Assembly (NCBI GenBank): GCA_025363715.1 | Contig: JANYLR010000010.1 | Location: 1 to 64,000 of the forward strand | DNA length: 64,000 nucleotides | Source: Holophagaceae bacterium | GTDB lineage: Bacteria > Acidobacteriota > Holophagae > Holophagales > Holophagaceae | Reading direction: 5' to 3' | Shown: piece by piece, positions 41,366 through 49,781 of the stretch | Position numbering within the stretch: the first letter of the stretch is position 1 | Layout: each line of letters begins with the position of its first letter | The notes under the pieces: model-generated | What the model saw: the letters and a program-made list of their open reading frames with translations, nothing else | What the model was told of the DNA's origin: nothing | The model's database searches: none | Made by a program: the position numbers and the translations under genes

Positions 41366-43699
41366 ATGCGCACAGCACACTTGGCCCTGCCCCTGCTTCT
41401 CTTCTGCATCAGCTGCGGCGCCGGTGGTGGTGGCTACAGCAGCGGAACCACCAGCCCCACGGTGACCGTGGTGGCCCCCGTGGCTCATGCGGGTCCCAAT
41501 CAGACCGTGGCTTCGGGTGCCAGCGTGACGCTGGATGGCAGCACCAGCACCGACCCGTATAGCCTACCTCTCACCTACACTTGGTCCGCTCCGGGAGGCA
41601 TCATCCTCTCCAGCACCACGGCGGTGAGGCCAACCTTCACCGCCCCCACCGTGGCCGCGGGCCAATCTCCGGTCATCCTCCCCTTCTCGCTGGTGGTGAG
41701 CGATGGCCAGGCCAGCTCGACCGCTTCCAGCATGTCCATCACGGTCAACCCGGCCGCGCCATTGAACGCGGCTCCCATCGCCAGCGCGGGGCCCAACCAG
41801 TCGGTGCCATCAAGTGCAGCGGTGGTTCTGGACGGCAGCCTCAGCTACGACCCGGATGGCCAGGCCTTGACCTACGCCTGGACCCAGGCCACAGGGGCGG
41901 CAGTGACCCTCACCGGGGCCACCACCGCACACCCGGCCTTCACCGCTCCCACCGTGGCCAGCGGTTCGCCGGCGATCACCCTGACCTTCTCGCTGGTGGT
42001 GAGCGATGCCAGCGCGCCTTCGCTCCCGGCGGTGGTGTCGATCACGGTCAGCCCGGTGGCAGTCGCCAATCCCGATCCCATTTCCAGTGCGGGGCCGAAC
42101 CAGTCGGTGACCTCGGGCGCCGCCGTGACCCTGGACGGCAGCCTGAGCAAGGACCCCGACGGCCAGGCCCTGACCTACGCCTGGACCCAGGCCACAGGGG
42201 CGGCAGTGACCCTCACCGGGGCCACCACCGCCCATCCGGCCTTCACCGCACCCACCGTGGCCAGCGGTTCGCCGGCGATCACCCTGACCTTCTCGCTGGT
42301 GGTGAGTGATCTCAATGCCAACTCCGTCCCGGCGGTAGTCTCCATCACGGTCAACCCCGCCCCGGCACCCAACCCCGCGCCCATTGCCAGCGCTGGACCA
42401 GACCAGTCGGTGGCCTCGGGCGCAGCGGTGATCCTGGACGGCAGCCTGAGCTTTGATCCGGATGGCCAGCCGTTGACCTACGCCTGGATCCAGGCCGCCG
42501 GCCCGACGGTGACCCTGGCCGGAGCGACTACCGCTCACCCGGCCTTCACCGCTTCCACTGTGGCCAGCGGTTCGCCAGCGATCACCCTGACCTTCTCGCT
42601 GGTGGTGAGCGATATCAACGCCAACTCCGCCGCGTCCACCATGTCGGTCACCGTCAATCCGGCCGCTCCCCTCAATCCCGATCCCATCGCCAACGCCGGA
42701 CCCAATCTGTCGGTGGCCTCCGGTGCGGCGGTGGTCTTGGATGGCAGCCTGAGCTTCGACCCGGACGGGCAGGTCTTGACCTACGCCTGGACCCAGGTGG
42801 CCGGAACGACCGTCCCCCTGATTGGTGCGACTACGGCTCACCCGTCGTTCACCGCCCCGACCGTGGCCCAGGGCGCAGCCGCGCTCACCCTGAGCTTCGC
42901 GCTGGCAGTGAGTGATGCCAACGCCAGCTCCGTTCCGGCCACGGTGTCTATCACGGTCAACCCAGCCGGAGGCACCGCCTTACCGCCACCACCCGGGACG
43001 CCGGCTCCGGCACCTTTCAATCCGACCCCCCTTCCAACGGGCGGCTCCGGGAGCAAGCGCTGGCAGATCGGCGCCGTGGGCGGCGGCCTCTACCTGGTGG
43101 ATCCGGCCGCTGGCGAGGCCTCCGTACAGGGCCTGGTGATCGTCACCCTGGACAAGGGCTTTCCCCCCAGTGACACGGTGGTGACCATCAACGGCGTGGC
43201 CCTGGTGCATGCGCCTCTGGCAGACAACCGCTACTTCCTGGTGGATCCCAGCGGCCTGCAACCGTCCGTAGGCCCGGGTGGACGGATGGCACTGGTGGCC
43301 TCTTCCGCTTCGGCGGGTGTGCAGCGCCAGCTGGTGTTGCCCTGCGCCTCGGATGTGGCCATTGGCACCAACCCAGCCGTGGGTTCAGGTCTCGCGGGTG
43401 TGGTCAACCTCCAGCTCACCTTCCCTTCGGATCTCACCCTGAACCCGGCCGGCATCGTCGCCCTGGCCGGCATCACCCCCACCGTCATGCTGGGCGGCTA
43501 TGATCCCGCCACCCGCGCCTTCACCACCGGCTCACCGCATCCCATCGGCGCGGGCCAACTGACCGTGAGCTTCGCCGTGGGCACGACCACGGCCCAGGAA
43601 TGGTTGATCGATCTCCGCTGGCCTGGGATCTTCATCCCCGACGGTGGCGATAGCGGCGCCTTCTGCGGCCTGGCCAAGCGCTGGACCTACACCAAGTGA
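41366..43699 (+). CDS. Lipoprotein with five tandem PKD-like repeats
   Basis: The start at 41366 follows CGGAGG; the product is 777 residues. The lipobox is CISC, with the Cys followed by a Gly-rich stretch. Five repeats (about residues 40-525) each carry A-GP-Q-SV-S-AAV-LDGS, YAW and HPAFTAPTVA. Repeats 2-5 are exactly 303 bp apart, and repeats 2 and 3 are nearly identical in DNA over long stretches, a sign of recent duplication or gene conversion. After a Pro-rich linker, a unique C-terminal domain of about 215 residues follows. It is likely anchored in the outer membrane, displaying its C-terminal domain. Confidence 0.88.
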   Translation: MRTAHLALPLLLFCISCGAGGGGYSSGTTSPTVTVVAPVAHAGPNQTVASGASVTLDGSTSTDPYSLPLTYTWSAPGGIILSSTTAVRPTFTAPTVAAGQSPVILPFSLVVSDGQASSTASSMSITVNPAAPLNAAPIASAGPNQSVPSSAAVVLDGSLSYDPDGQALTYAWTQATGAAVTLTGATTAHPAFTAPTVASGSPAITLTFSLVVSDASAPSLPAVVSITVSPVAVANPDPISSAGPNQSVTSGAAVTLDGSLSKDPDGQALTYAWTQATGAAVTLTGATTAHPAFTAPTVASGSPAITLTFSLVVSDLNANSVPAVVSITVNPAPAPNPAPIASAGPDQSVASGAAVILDGSLSFDPDGQPLTYAWIQAAGPTVTLAGATTAHPAFTASTVASGSPAITLTFSLVVSDINANSAASTMSVTVNPAAPLNPDPIANAGPNLSVASGAAVVLDGSLSFDPDGQVLTYAWTQVAGTTVPLIGATTAHPSFTAPTVAQGAAALTLSFALAVSDANASSVPATVSITVNPAGGTALPPPPGTPAPAPFNPTPLPTGGSGSKRWQIGAVGGGLYLVDPAAGEASVQGLVIVTLDKGFPPSDTVVTINGVALVHAPLADNRYFLVDPSGLQPSVGPGGRMALVASSASAGVQRQLVLPCASDVAIGTNPAVGSGLAGVVNLQLTFPSDLTLNPAGIVALAGITPTVMLGGYDPATRAFTTGSPHPIGAGQLTVSFAVGTTTAQEWLIDLRWPGIFIPDGGDSGAFCGLAKRWTYTK
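41870..42850 (+). repeat. 303-bp tandem coding repeats
   Basis: The marker ACCTACGCCTGGA recurs at 41870, 42173, 42476 and 42779, always 303 bp apart (101 codons). The first two units are almost identical at DNA level; later ones have drifted. They encode PKD-like domains. Confidence 0.9.
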
Positions 43700-44426
43700 T
43701 TCGGTTCGTTCGGCGCTCCCAGCACGGGCGCGGATGATTGACGGACAAGCTCTCAGGCGGCCCCGGGCGACCGGGGCCGTTCACTTCAGCCCTGACCCAA
43801 CGAGGATCTTCAAGGCCGCTGCCTTCCTGCAGCCTTCAGATGACGCCGATCCGGTCTGTCAGCACGGGGTCTGTGGAGGCGGCGGTCCTCGTTTGGTAGG
43901 TCAGGCCTGGCCACCGCATGGCTCCGCTCGTCCACCCGCAGGGCCAGGACAGCTCGACCATCCCGTCGCGAACCGGCGACTACCCGCTTGAAGCCGAGCG
44001 CGCTACAGAGCAAGAGAAGAGCAAAGCGCTGGTCGCAGAAGACACGGGAAACGGAAGGGCGACCGCTCCGAAAGCACGGGCTGGATTCCGGGGGCGCCAG
44101 GGCGCGCTGCCTGGGACGCGATCCAGACGCCCCCAGGATCACTTCCGGCCCTGCCGGAAGCCTCCTCTGGCGGACCCGCGCGGCAAGGGCCACGGCCCCT
44201 TCGGTGTCCACTGCGGAATTCCGTGTCTTCTGTGACCAGCCCAGCTTGGATGCCCAACAGCCCTCTCGTCTGCCTTCCTGATCTTCTGACATTCCGGTTG
44301 AACCACCCTTCCGCAGGAAGGGCTGTTCAGCCTGCTGAATCCGAGCAGGCATCAGGCATGCATGACAAGGCCCGCTTGCCGGTGTTCCAGCAGGCGGGCC
44401 TGAACTCCGAGGGTAGAAGAACTGAA
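43700..44426. other. Gene-free 727-base region with hairpins and inverted repeat D
   Basis: Frames here give arginine-rich products with no domain. Near the left end, CGGCCCCGG (43758-43766) and its complement (43771-43779) around GCGA form a 9-bp stem, a possible terminator for the PKD lipoprotein. CTGGTCGCAGAAGACACGG (from 44029) is matched in inverted form at 44219-44239 (one mismatch and one extra base). The pattern resembles the units of repeat A. Confidence 0.55.
43758..43779 (+). terminator. Possible terminator hairpin after the PKD lipoprotein
   Basis: A 9-bp perfect GC-rich stem with a GCGA loop lies 58 bases after the stop. No strong T-run follows. Confidence 0.45.
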
Positions 44427-44816
44427 TTAGTGACCCACCGCCTTGGGCAGTTCGGGACGCAGGGAAGCGGAGACCTGATGAAGGGCCCAGGCCTCCAGGA
44501 TCCGATGGATGCCGTCGGTCACGTCCAGACCCAGGAGGTCATCGCTCATGAGCCCCCAGGTCTGCCGCACGAGCCGGCGATGTTCCTGGCGATGCCAGGC
44601 CAGGCCGGGGTCCGTCTTGCGCTGCAGGCGGATCTCCTCGGCGCGGAAATGCTTCACCAGGTAGACGGCGAACAAATCCAGGAATAGGCGATTCGAAAGC
44701 CGGTCCTTGGATGCGCCGTGGAGCCAGGTCTCCGCGGCCACCTTCAGCTGCTCCACATCAGGGGCCACGACCCACCTTCCCTCGACCTTGGTTTCAACTG
44801 GTTCCAGCTTGCCCAT
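44427..44816 (-). CDS. Hemerythrin-like protein
   Basis: This 129-residue helical protein has HFRAEE (about 57-62), H-x3-H in WHRQEHRRL (about 74-82) and a C-terminal W-x2-H helix, all features of the hemerythrin di-iron fold. The expected N-terminal His is not clearly in place, so the site may be partial. Such proteins bind oxygen or sense iron and redox state. AAGGAG lies 6 bases before the ATG. A paralogue with further lost ligands is at 36621-37034. Confidence 0.72.
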   Translation of the reverse strand: MGKLEPVETKVEGRWVVAPDVEQLKVAAETWLHGASKDRLSNRLFLDLFAVYLVKHFRAEEIRLQRKTDPGLAWHRQEHRRLVRQTWGLMSDDLLGLDVTDGIHRILEAWALHQVSASLRPELPKAVGH

Positions 44817-44930
44817 GTCAGCTCCTTCGGGATGGCGGTGTGAGGATGATGGAAACGGCTTCGATCGGGTTCAGATGCAAAGTGGGGAGCCGACCCCAGC
44901 GGCTCCCCACGACCAACAGGAAGCGACTGC

Positions 44931-46190
44931 CTAACCTCCTGAGGCCTTTCTCTCGATCCGGCTGGCATAGGGCTGGCCGGAGGCGTTGGTGCGGGTGGAT
45001 AGGGCCCGCACTTCGACGCGATCGCCCAGCACCAGCTGGTCGAAACGGATGGAGGCATCGTGCAGGAGGATCAGGGTTTGCGCATCCGTCCAGAACACGG
45101 TGCTTCCCACCGTGAGGGTAAGGCCCGCGCTGCTCAGGGCGCTGATGGGGCCTTCGGCCTTCTGGTCCGAGGCGCCATTGCCCATGTTGGGAAACCGGAC
45201 TTCTACTTTCGTCGCCACGAGCACGGTGGGATCCGTGGCGCTCAGCGCACCCTCGGCCTCGACCATGGCGCCTTCCGCCAGGGTGCCTTCCACCATGGCG
45301 GCGCTGTAGTCCACCTTGAAGGTCTGCAGCGTAAAGGTCTTGGCCGTGGCATCCAGGTTCGACAGGGCACCCGAGACCTCAAGCTCCCCCTCCTCGCCAT
45401 GTTCCATGCCATCCTCCACCCGGACCCGCGTGGCCGTGAAGGTGGTACCGGACAGGCTGCCTTCCACCTCCACCCGTGCGCCCTCGGCCAGGGTGCCGAC
45501 GACCGTGGCGGAGCCGTAGGACACCAGGCGGGTTCCCAGCAGGAAGGTCTTGGCCGTGGCATCCAGGCTGCTCACCACCCCACGGAGTTCAGGGTTCTCG
45601 ATCTCGCCCGCCGCTTCACGTTCCACGCGGGTGGCCAGGATGCCTCCGCCCGTCTGGGGAGTGCCGAACACCGATACGAAATCGCCCACGGCCAGATCCG
45701 CGAAGGCCAGGCTGGTGGAGCTGTGGTCGGCGAGTTCCTGTTCCAGCCGGGTCAGCGCGTTCACCGTGACAACCGTGTCCAGGACCGTGAAGGTGGCGGC
45801 TCCCGGGCTGATGGCGGTGATGAGGCCCTTCAGCTCGGTGCGGAGATCCGCGGACTGGAGGGTGATGCCCTGGCTGGTGCGCAGGCCCTTGCCCACCAGG
45901 GAGACCCCGGGTTGCAGGCGGCTCGCCGTCGCGGGCTTGCCGTTCAGGGTGAGGGTGGCACCGGCCGCCTGGATCGGCTGCTGGTTGAACTGGGGCGCGG
46001 CTGCCGTTCCACTGAGGGTTCCGGAGATGGTAACGGCCGTGCCGGTGGCGGGCGCCGGGGCCGCCATGCTGCTGGAGCCGCTCCCGCCGCAGGCGGACAG
46101 GGAGAGGAGGCCGGCTAGGATGAGCCCAACGGCAACAACAAAGGCAAATCGGCCCTGCGTGGTTCGGGTGATCAGAGCTTGCGGGTTCAT
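44931..46190 (-). CDS. DUF5666-type lipoprotein
   Basis: The start at 46190 follows AAGGAGATCCC; the product is 419 residues. The signal peptide ends in the lipobox SLSAC, followed by GGSGSSS. The mature part consists of about five short beta-barrel (OB-like) repeats, each with LDATAKTF, 'VEG-LAEGA-VEVEG' and 'TATRVRVE' elements, matching DUF5666 as I know it. The function is unknown. It follows the Rieske gene after 44 bases on the same strand, so both probably share the promoter with site 4. Confidence 0.8.
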   Translation of the reverse strand: MNPQALITRTTQGRFAFVVAVGLILAGLLSLSACGGSGSSSMAAPAPATGTAVTISGTLSGTAAAPQFNQQPIQAAGATLTLNGKPATASRLQPGVSLVGKGLRTSQGITLQSADLRTELKGLITAISPGAATFTVLDTVVTVNALTRLEQELADHSSTSLAFADLAVGDFVSVFGTPQTGGGILATRVEREAAGEIENPELRGVVSSLDATAKTFLLGTRLVSYGSATVVGTLAEGARVEVEGSLSGTTFTATRVRVEDGMEHGEEGELEVSGALSNLDATAKTFTLQTFKVDYSAAMVEGTLAEGAMVEAEGALSATDPTVLVATKVEVRFPNMGNGASDQKAEGPISALSSAGLTLTVGSTVFWTDAQTLILLHDASIRFDQLVLGDRVEVRALSTRTNASGQPYASRIERKASGG

Positions 46191-46234
46191 GGGATCTCCT
46201 TGGGCAGCTAAGAAGCTGGGTTGGGGACGGGGGG

Positions 46235-46723
46235 TCAGGTCAAACGGGTCGTATCGGAAACGGTCTGGGCGGTGTTCACCACGAGAAAGGCGCCGGGAGA
46301 GGGCTCCGTCACCGCAAAATGCACCAGGGGAAGGACTGCGGGACCAACCTGATTGCCGCCCTGCAGGTCGTACTGGCTGCCGTGGCAGGGACAGGCGATG
46401 CGCGTGCCCACGGGCAGGCCCACGGTGCAGCCCATGTGAGTGCAGATGGTAGTCATAGCGTAGAGGCCGGTCGCGTCCTTGAGGAGGAGGAAGCCCAGGT
46501 TGCGGTAGTCCCGGGCGGTGCCATCCGCCGTGCCCAGCAGAGCCGCCTTGGTATCCGTGGTGGTGTGGGGTCCGGCCGGGGGAGGGCCCGGCGTCGACGG
46601 CGTGGCGCTGCTGCCTCCTCCACAGGCCAAGGCCGCCCCGGCGACCAAGGCGCTGGCACAAAACATACGGCGATCCAGGGTGGCTGTTTCCACTGGCGCC
46701 ACTGGTGTTTCGGACTTTGACAT
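46235..46723 (-). CDS. Rieske [2Fe-2S] lipoprotein
   Basis: This 162-residue protein has the Rieske ligand boxes CTHMGC (about 93-98) and CPCHGSQYD (about 111-119). The N-terminus (DRRMFCASALVAGAALAC) looks like a Tat-type signal with a lipobox, so it would be folded in the cytoplasm and then anchored outside by lipid rather than by a helix. A Pro/Gly-rich linker follows. It could pass electrons to the small periplasmic cytochromes encoded nearby. Three 23-bp-spaced half-sites lie upstream. Confidence 0.92.
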   Translation of the reverse strand: MSKSETPVAPVETATLDRRMFCASALVAGAALACGGGSSATPSTPGPPPAGPHTTTDTKAALLGTADGTARDYRNLGFLLLKDATGLYAMTTICTHMGCTVGLPVGTRIACPCHGSQYDLQGGNQVGPAVLPLVHFAVTEPSPGAFLVVNTAQTVSDTTRLT

Positions 46724-46774
46724 GGGATCTCCCGCGCAGGCGCAACCCTGATCGCAAGGACCGGGGATGGCCTA

Positions 46775-46832
46775 CCATCCATCCGGAACCTGGGGACAGG
46801 TAGATCCGGTTTTGGGATTCCCACCCATCCGG
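46775..46832 (-). promoter_or_regulatory. 23-bp direct-repeat element, site 4 (three half-sites)
   Basis: Read on the minus strand, CCGGATGGGT starts at 46832, ACCGGATCT has its first CC at 46809, and CCGGATGGATGG starts at 46786. All are 23 bp apart. The Rieske start is about 80 bases past the second half-site. Confidence 0.8.
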
Positions 46833-46884
46833 AACGGATCTTTCGGACTAGAAGAAGCCGTGCCTTTGCCGCCCGAAGGGCCGC

Positions 46885-49053
46885 TCAGAGGCGCGAGGTG
46901 CCTCCGCCCGCCGCCACCAGCTTGAGGATCTCCACCACCTCGGCCGCCGACTGGGGACGATGCTCCTGGCGCTTCTCCATAAGCCTCGCCACCAGGACCA
47001 CCAACTCCTGGGGCAGCTCTGGCATCGTGTCCGCCAGGACCGGCACGGGCGCCTCGAGGTGCAGGGCGAGGAGGTCGTTGATCCGGGCGCTGTCGAAGGG
47101 CGGCAGTCCCGAGCAGAGCTCGAAGAGCATGATGCCCAGGGCGTAAAGATCCGTCCGGGCGTCCACCCGTTCGCCCCGGATCTGCTCCGGGGACATGTAG
47201 CGCGGCGAACCGATGAGGTTTTCGGCTTCGCCGGCAATCACCGCGGCCACCGGCGCCGCCAGACCGAAGTCCATGATCTTGGCATCGCCCCTGATATCGA
47301 AGAGCACATTGGCGGGCTTGATGTCCCGGTGGACCACGCCCACCGCGTGGGCGGCCTCCAGCCCTTCCGCCACCTGCCGCGCGATGCGGAGCGTCAGGGT
47401 CAGCGGGAGCCGTCCCCGCCCATCCAGCAGGCTGCGGAGGGTGACGCCCTTCAGGTATTCCATGGTCACGTAGGGGATGCCATCGCATTCCCCGAAATCG
47501 TGGGTGCGCAGTACGTTGCGGTGGGTGATCTTGCGGGCCAGGCGGATCTCCTGTTTGAGCAGATCCAGGAAATCGGGGTTGGCGGCGAGCCCCGTCCGCA
47601 CCACCTTGAGGGCCACGTCCTCATCCAGCTGGAGGTCCCGGACCTTCAACACCACGCCCATGCCGCCCCCCCCGATGACCGCGTCCACGCGGTACCGGGC
47701 GGCGAAGGTCTCCCCCACCCGGAGGATCGGAGGCAGGGGTTCCTCCCCCACCATCCGTGGCAGGCTCTGGGCCCTACGCGTGATGTCATTGGGTGCCAGG
47801 TCCGCCCTGGCCTCTTCCACCACCAGGGGAAAGCGCTCCGGAAGGTCCACCGGCCCCCGCCTCGTGGTTTCCAACAGGGCCAGCAGATCATCCTTGGCCT
47901 TCAGTTCCGCCAGCATGGACTTGAAGGTGCGGGTCAGGATGCCCACCTCGTCGGCGGTGGCGGGGATGTCCAGGGCCGTCGGTGGCTCGCCCCTGGCTAG
48001 GGCCTCCGAAGCCGAGGCCAGGGCCTTGAGCGGCGCCGTGACTTTCCGGGCGGAGCGCAGACTCAAGCCCAGGGCCACGAACAGCCCGGCGATGCCCACG
48101 GCCAGGATGGCCTTCTGCAGATTGCGGAAGGGCGCCAGGAGAGGTTCCACGGGCATCAACAGCACCTCGGCCATTTCCAGGTCGAGGGCATTCACTCCGC
48201 GCAGGGGAGAAATCATCCCCAGATACTTCTTTCCCCCCACCTGGAAGCCCAGGACGTTGGAACGCAGGCCATCCAGCACCTGGGAGCGGACCGCCAGCAC
48301 GCTCATATCCCGGGCCAGGACCCGGTTCATTTCGTCGGCCTCGGGAAAGGTCGTGCCCAGGGTGCGGAACTGGCTCAGGAGGGCCAGGTGGGCCGAGGGG
48401 TCGCCCTTCTGGGGACCGGCGATGGCCAGCCGGCGCAGATCGGCGGAGGCGCGGTCATCGATGCGGACACCCACCAGCATCGCGCCCAGGGGCCTGCCCC
48501 CGGGGGACCGCAGGGGACGGGCCACCGCGTGGTAGACCCCGGGCCGCTCGCCCCAGTCCACCCGCAGGAAGCCGCGGTAGAAAGGGCCCGGATGTCCGGC
48601 GCTCCGGGCTTCTTCGGGAGCCAGGGCCATCTGGAGGATCCCCGCCTCGGGCAGGGCCGGGCGGGCGCCCTTGGCGGTGGCGGCCAGCACCGAGCCATCC
48701 GGCCCCAGCACCAGGGCGATCTCGGCGCCCAGCCGGGGCAGGTTCTCCACCAGGGTGTCCGTGAGGCTGGCGGAGGCCCCGGGTTCGGCCGCGTGTTCGA
48801 TGAGGGCCACGTTGCCGGAGTACTGGGCGAAGACCTCCAGGCCCGCATCCAGGGAACGGCCCTGCTGCTCGAAGGCCCGGTCCAGCACATAGCCGCCTGC
48901 GGAGAGGCTGGCGTTGGCGGTGCTTCGGGCGCCCCGCTCCGCCTCGCTGTAGGCCACCCAGAGGATGATCGACAGGAGCGCGAGGATGGCTGCAGCCTGC
49001 CGGATGAAGAAGGTCCACGCCAGTGTGTGGTACCAGCTCAGGGTGGGCTTCAT
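46885..49053 (-). CDS. Membrane sensor Ser/Thr protein kinase (Cache-like, HAMP, kinase)
   Basis: I place the start at 49053 because GAGG lies 6 bases upstream; an in-frame ATG at 49059 is too close to it. The product is 722 residues. An N-terminal membrane helix (about 14-34), a periplasmic sensor domain of about 270 residues (double-Cache-like), a second helix (about 315-335) and a HAMP-like linker precede the kinase. The kinase has GGGGMGVVLK, VALK, HRDIKPAN, DFGLAA and SPRYMSPEQ. It has the layout of a bacterial chemoreceptor joined to a Hanks kinase, so it should signal an extracellular ligand. It is divergent from the cupredoxin gene. Confidence 0.9.
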   Translation of the reverse strand: MKPTLSWYHTLAWTFFIRQAAAILALLSIILWVAYSEAERGARSTANASLSAGGYVLDRAFEQQGRSLDAGLEVFAQYSGNVALIEHAAEPGASASLTDTLVENLPRLGAEIALVLGPDGSVLAATAKGARPALPEAGILQMALAPEEARSAGHPGPFYRGFLRVDWGERPGVYHAVARPLRSPGGRPLGAMLVGVRIDDRASADLRRLAIAGPQKGDPSAHLALLSQFRTLGTTFPEADEMNRVLARDMSVLAVRSQVLDGLRSNVLGFQVGGKKYLGMISPLRGVNALDLEMAEVLLMPVEPLLAPFRNLQKAILAVGIAGLFVALGLSLRSARKVTAPLKALASASEALARGEPPTALDIPATADEVGILTRTFKSMLAELKAKDDLLALLETTRRGPVDLPERFPLVVEEARADLAPNDITRRAQSLPRMVGEEPLPPILRVGETFAARYRVDAVIGGGGMGVVLKVRDLQLDEDVALKVVRTGLAANPDFLDLLKQEIRLARKITHRNVLRTHDFGECDGIPYVTMEYLKGVTLRSLLDGRGRLPLTLTLRIARQVAEGLEAAHAVGVVHRDIKPANVLFDIRGDAKIMDFGLAAPVAAVIAGEAENLIGSPRYMSPEQIRGERVDARTDLYALGIMLFELCSGLPPFDSARINDLLALHLEAPVPVLADTMPELPQELVVLVARLMEKRQEHRPQSAAEVVEILKLVAAGGGTSRL

Positions 49054-49107
49054 CGGCATCCTCGGTTGATCGGTATACTGGCTTCGAATCTACTCTGGAT
49101 CCCAAGC

Positions 49108-49779
49108 ATGGTTCGAGTTCTTGCATTTGGGTTGGCTGCCATGGCCATGACGCCCCTCGCCGCCGGTGGTGTCCAGGGTCCCGTGCGCATCCACGAAAAG
49201 GATGGCCGTCTCCGCGCCTCTCTGCGGGATTGCGTAGCCATGCTGGAGCCGCTGGATGCTCCGGTGCCGGTGGCAGGCCCCTCCAAGCCGATCGCCATTC
49301 GCACCCTGGGCAAGCAGTTCCTCCCCCGGGTGGCCATCGCCACCCCCGGCACGGACGTATCCTTCCCCAACCTGGACCACATCCTCCACAACGTGTTCAG
49401 CGTGACCAAGGGGAACCGCTTCGACACCGGCCAGTACCGGCCCGGGGATTCGCCGCGGGTGAAGGTGACCAGCCCGGGCCTCGTCAAGCTCTACTGCAAT
49501 GTCCACCACCAGATGAACGCCTTCCTCTGGGTGGTAACCACACCCTTCGCCCAGCTGTTGGACGGCCGGACGGGCCTGCAGTTCGATCAGGTGCCTGCGG
49601 GCACTTACCGGCTCCGTCTCTGGCATCCCGAATCCGGCGAAAAGACCTGGGTCATCCAGGTGGGCAGCGGCCTCACCCAGGGCACCTGGGATCTGGATGC
49701 GACCCTGCCCCCCCTCGAACCCCACAAGAACAAGTTCGGCCGGGACTATGCGCCCATGGCGGATGACCGGGACTACTGA
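49108..49779 (+). CDS. Cupredoxin-like secreted copper protein
   Basis: This 223-residue protein has a signal peptide and a cupredoxin domain (about 75-150) with FPNLDHILHNVFS (His ligand), KLYCNVHHQMNAF (Cys, His and Met ligands in C-x2-H-x3-M form) and the carbohydrate-binding-like C-terminal strands (VPAGTYRLRLWHPE). This is close to the 'methylamine utilisation/plastocyanin-like' family seen near cytochromes. It is probably an electron carrier or copper shuttle. It ends 2 bases from the convergent beta-barrel gene. Confidence 0.85.
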   Translation: MVRVLAFGLAAMAMTPLAAGGVQGPVRIHEKDGRLRASLRDCVAMLEPLDAPVPVAGPSKPIAIRTLGKQFLPRVAIATPGTDVSFPNLDHILHNVFSVTKGNRFDTGQYRPGDSPRVKVTSPGLVKLYCNVHHQMNAFLWVVTTPFAQLLDGRTGLQFDQVPAGTYRLRLWHPESGEKTWVIQVGSGLTQGTWDLDATLPPLEPHKNKFGRDYAPMADDRDY

Positions 49780-49781
49780 GG

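Noticed and set aside
43810..44352. A 180-codon minus-strand ORF in the gap after the PKD lipoprotein
   Set aside because: The product is Arg/Ser/Pro-rich with no domain, no good ribosome site, and the gap contains an inverted repeat.
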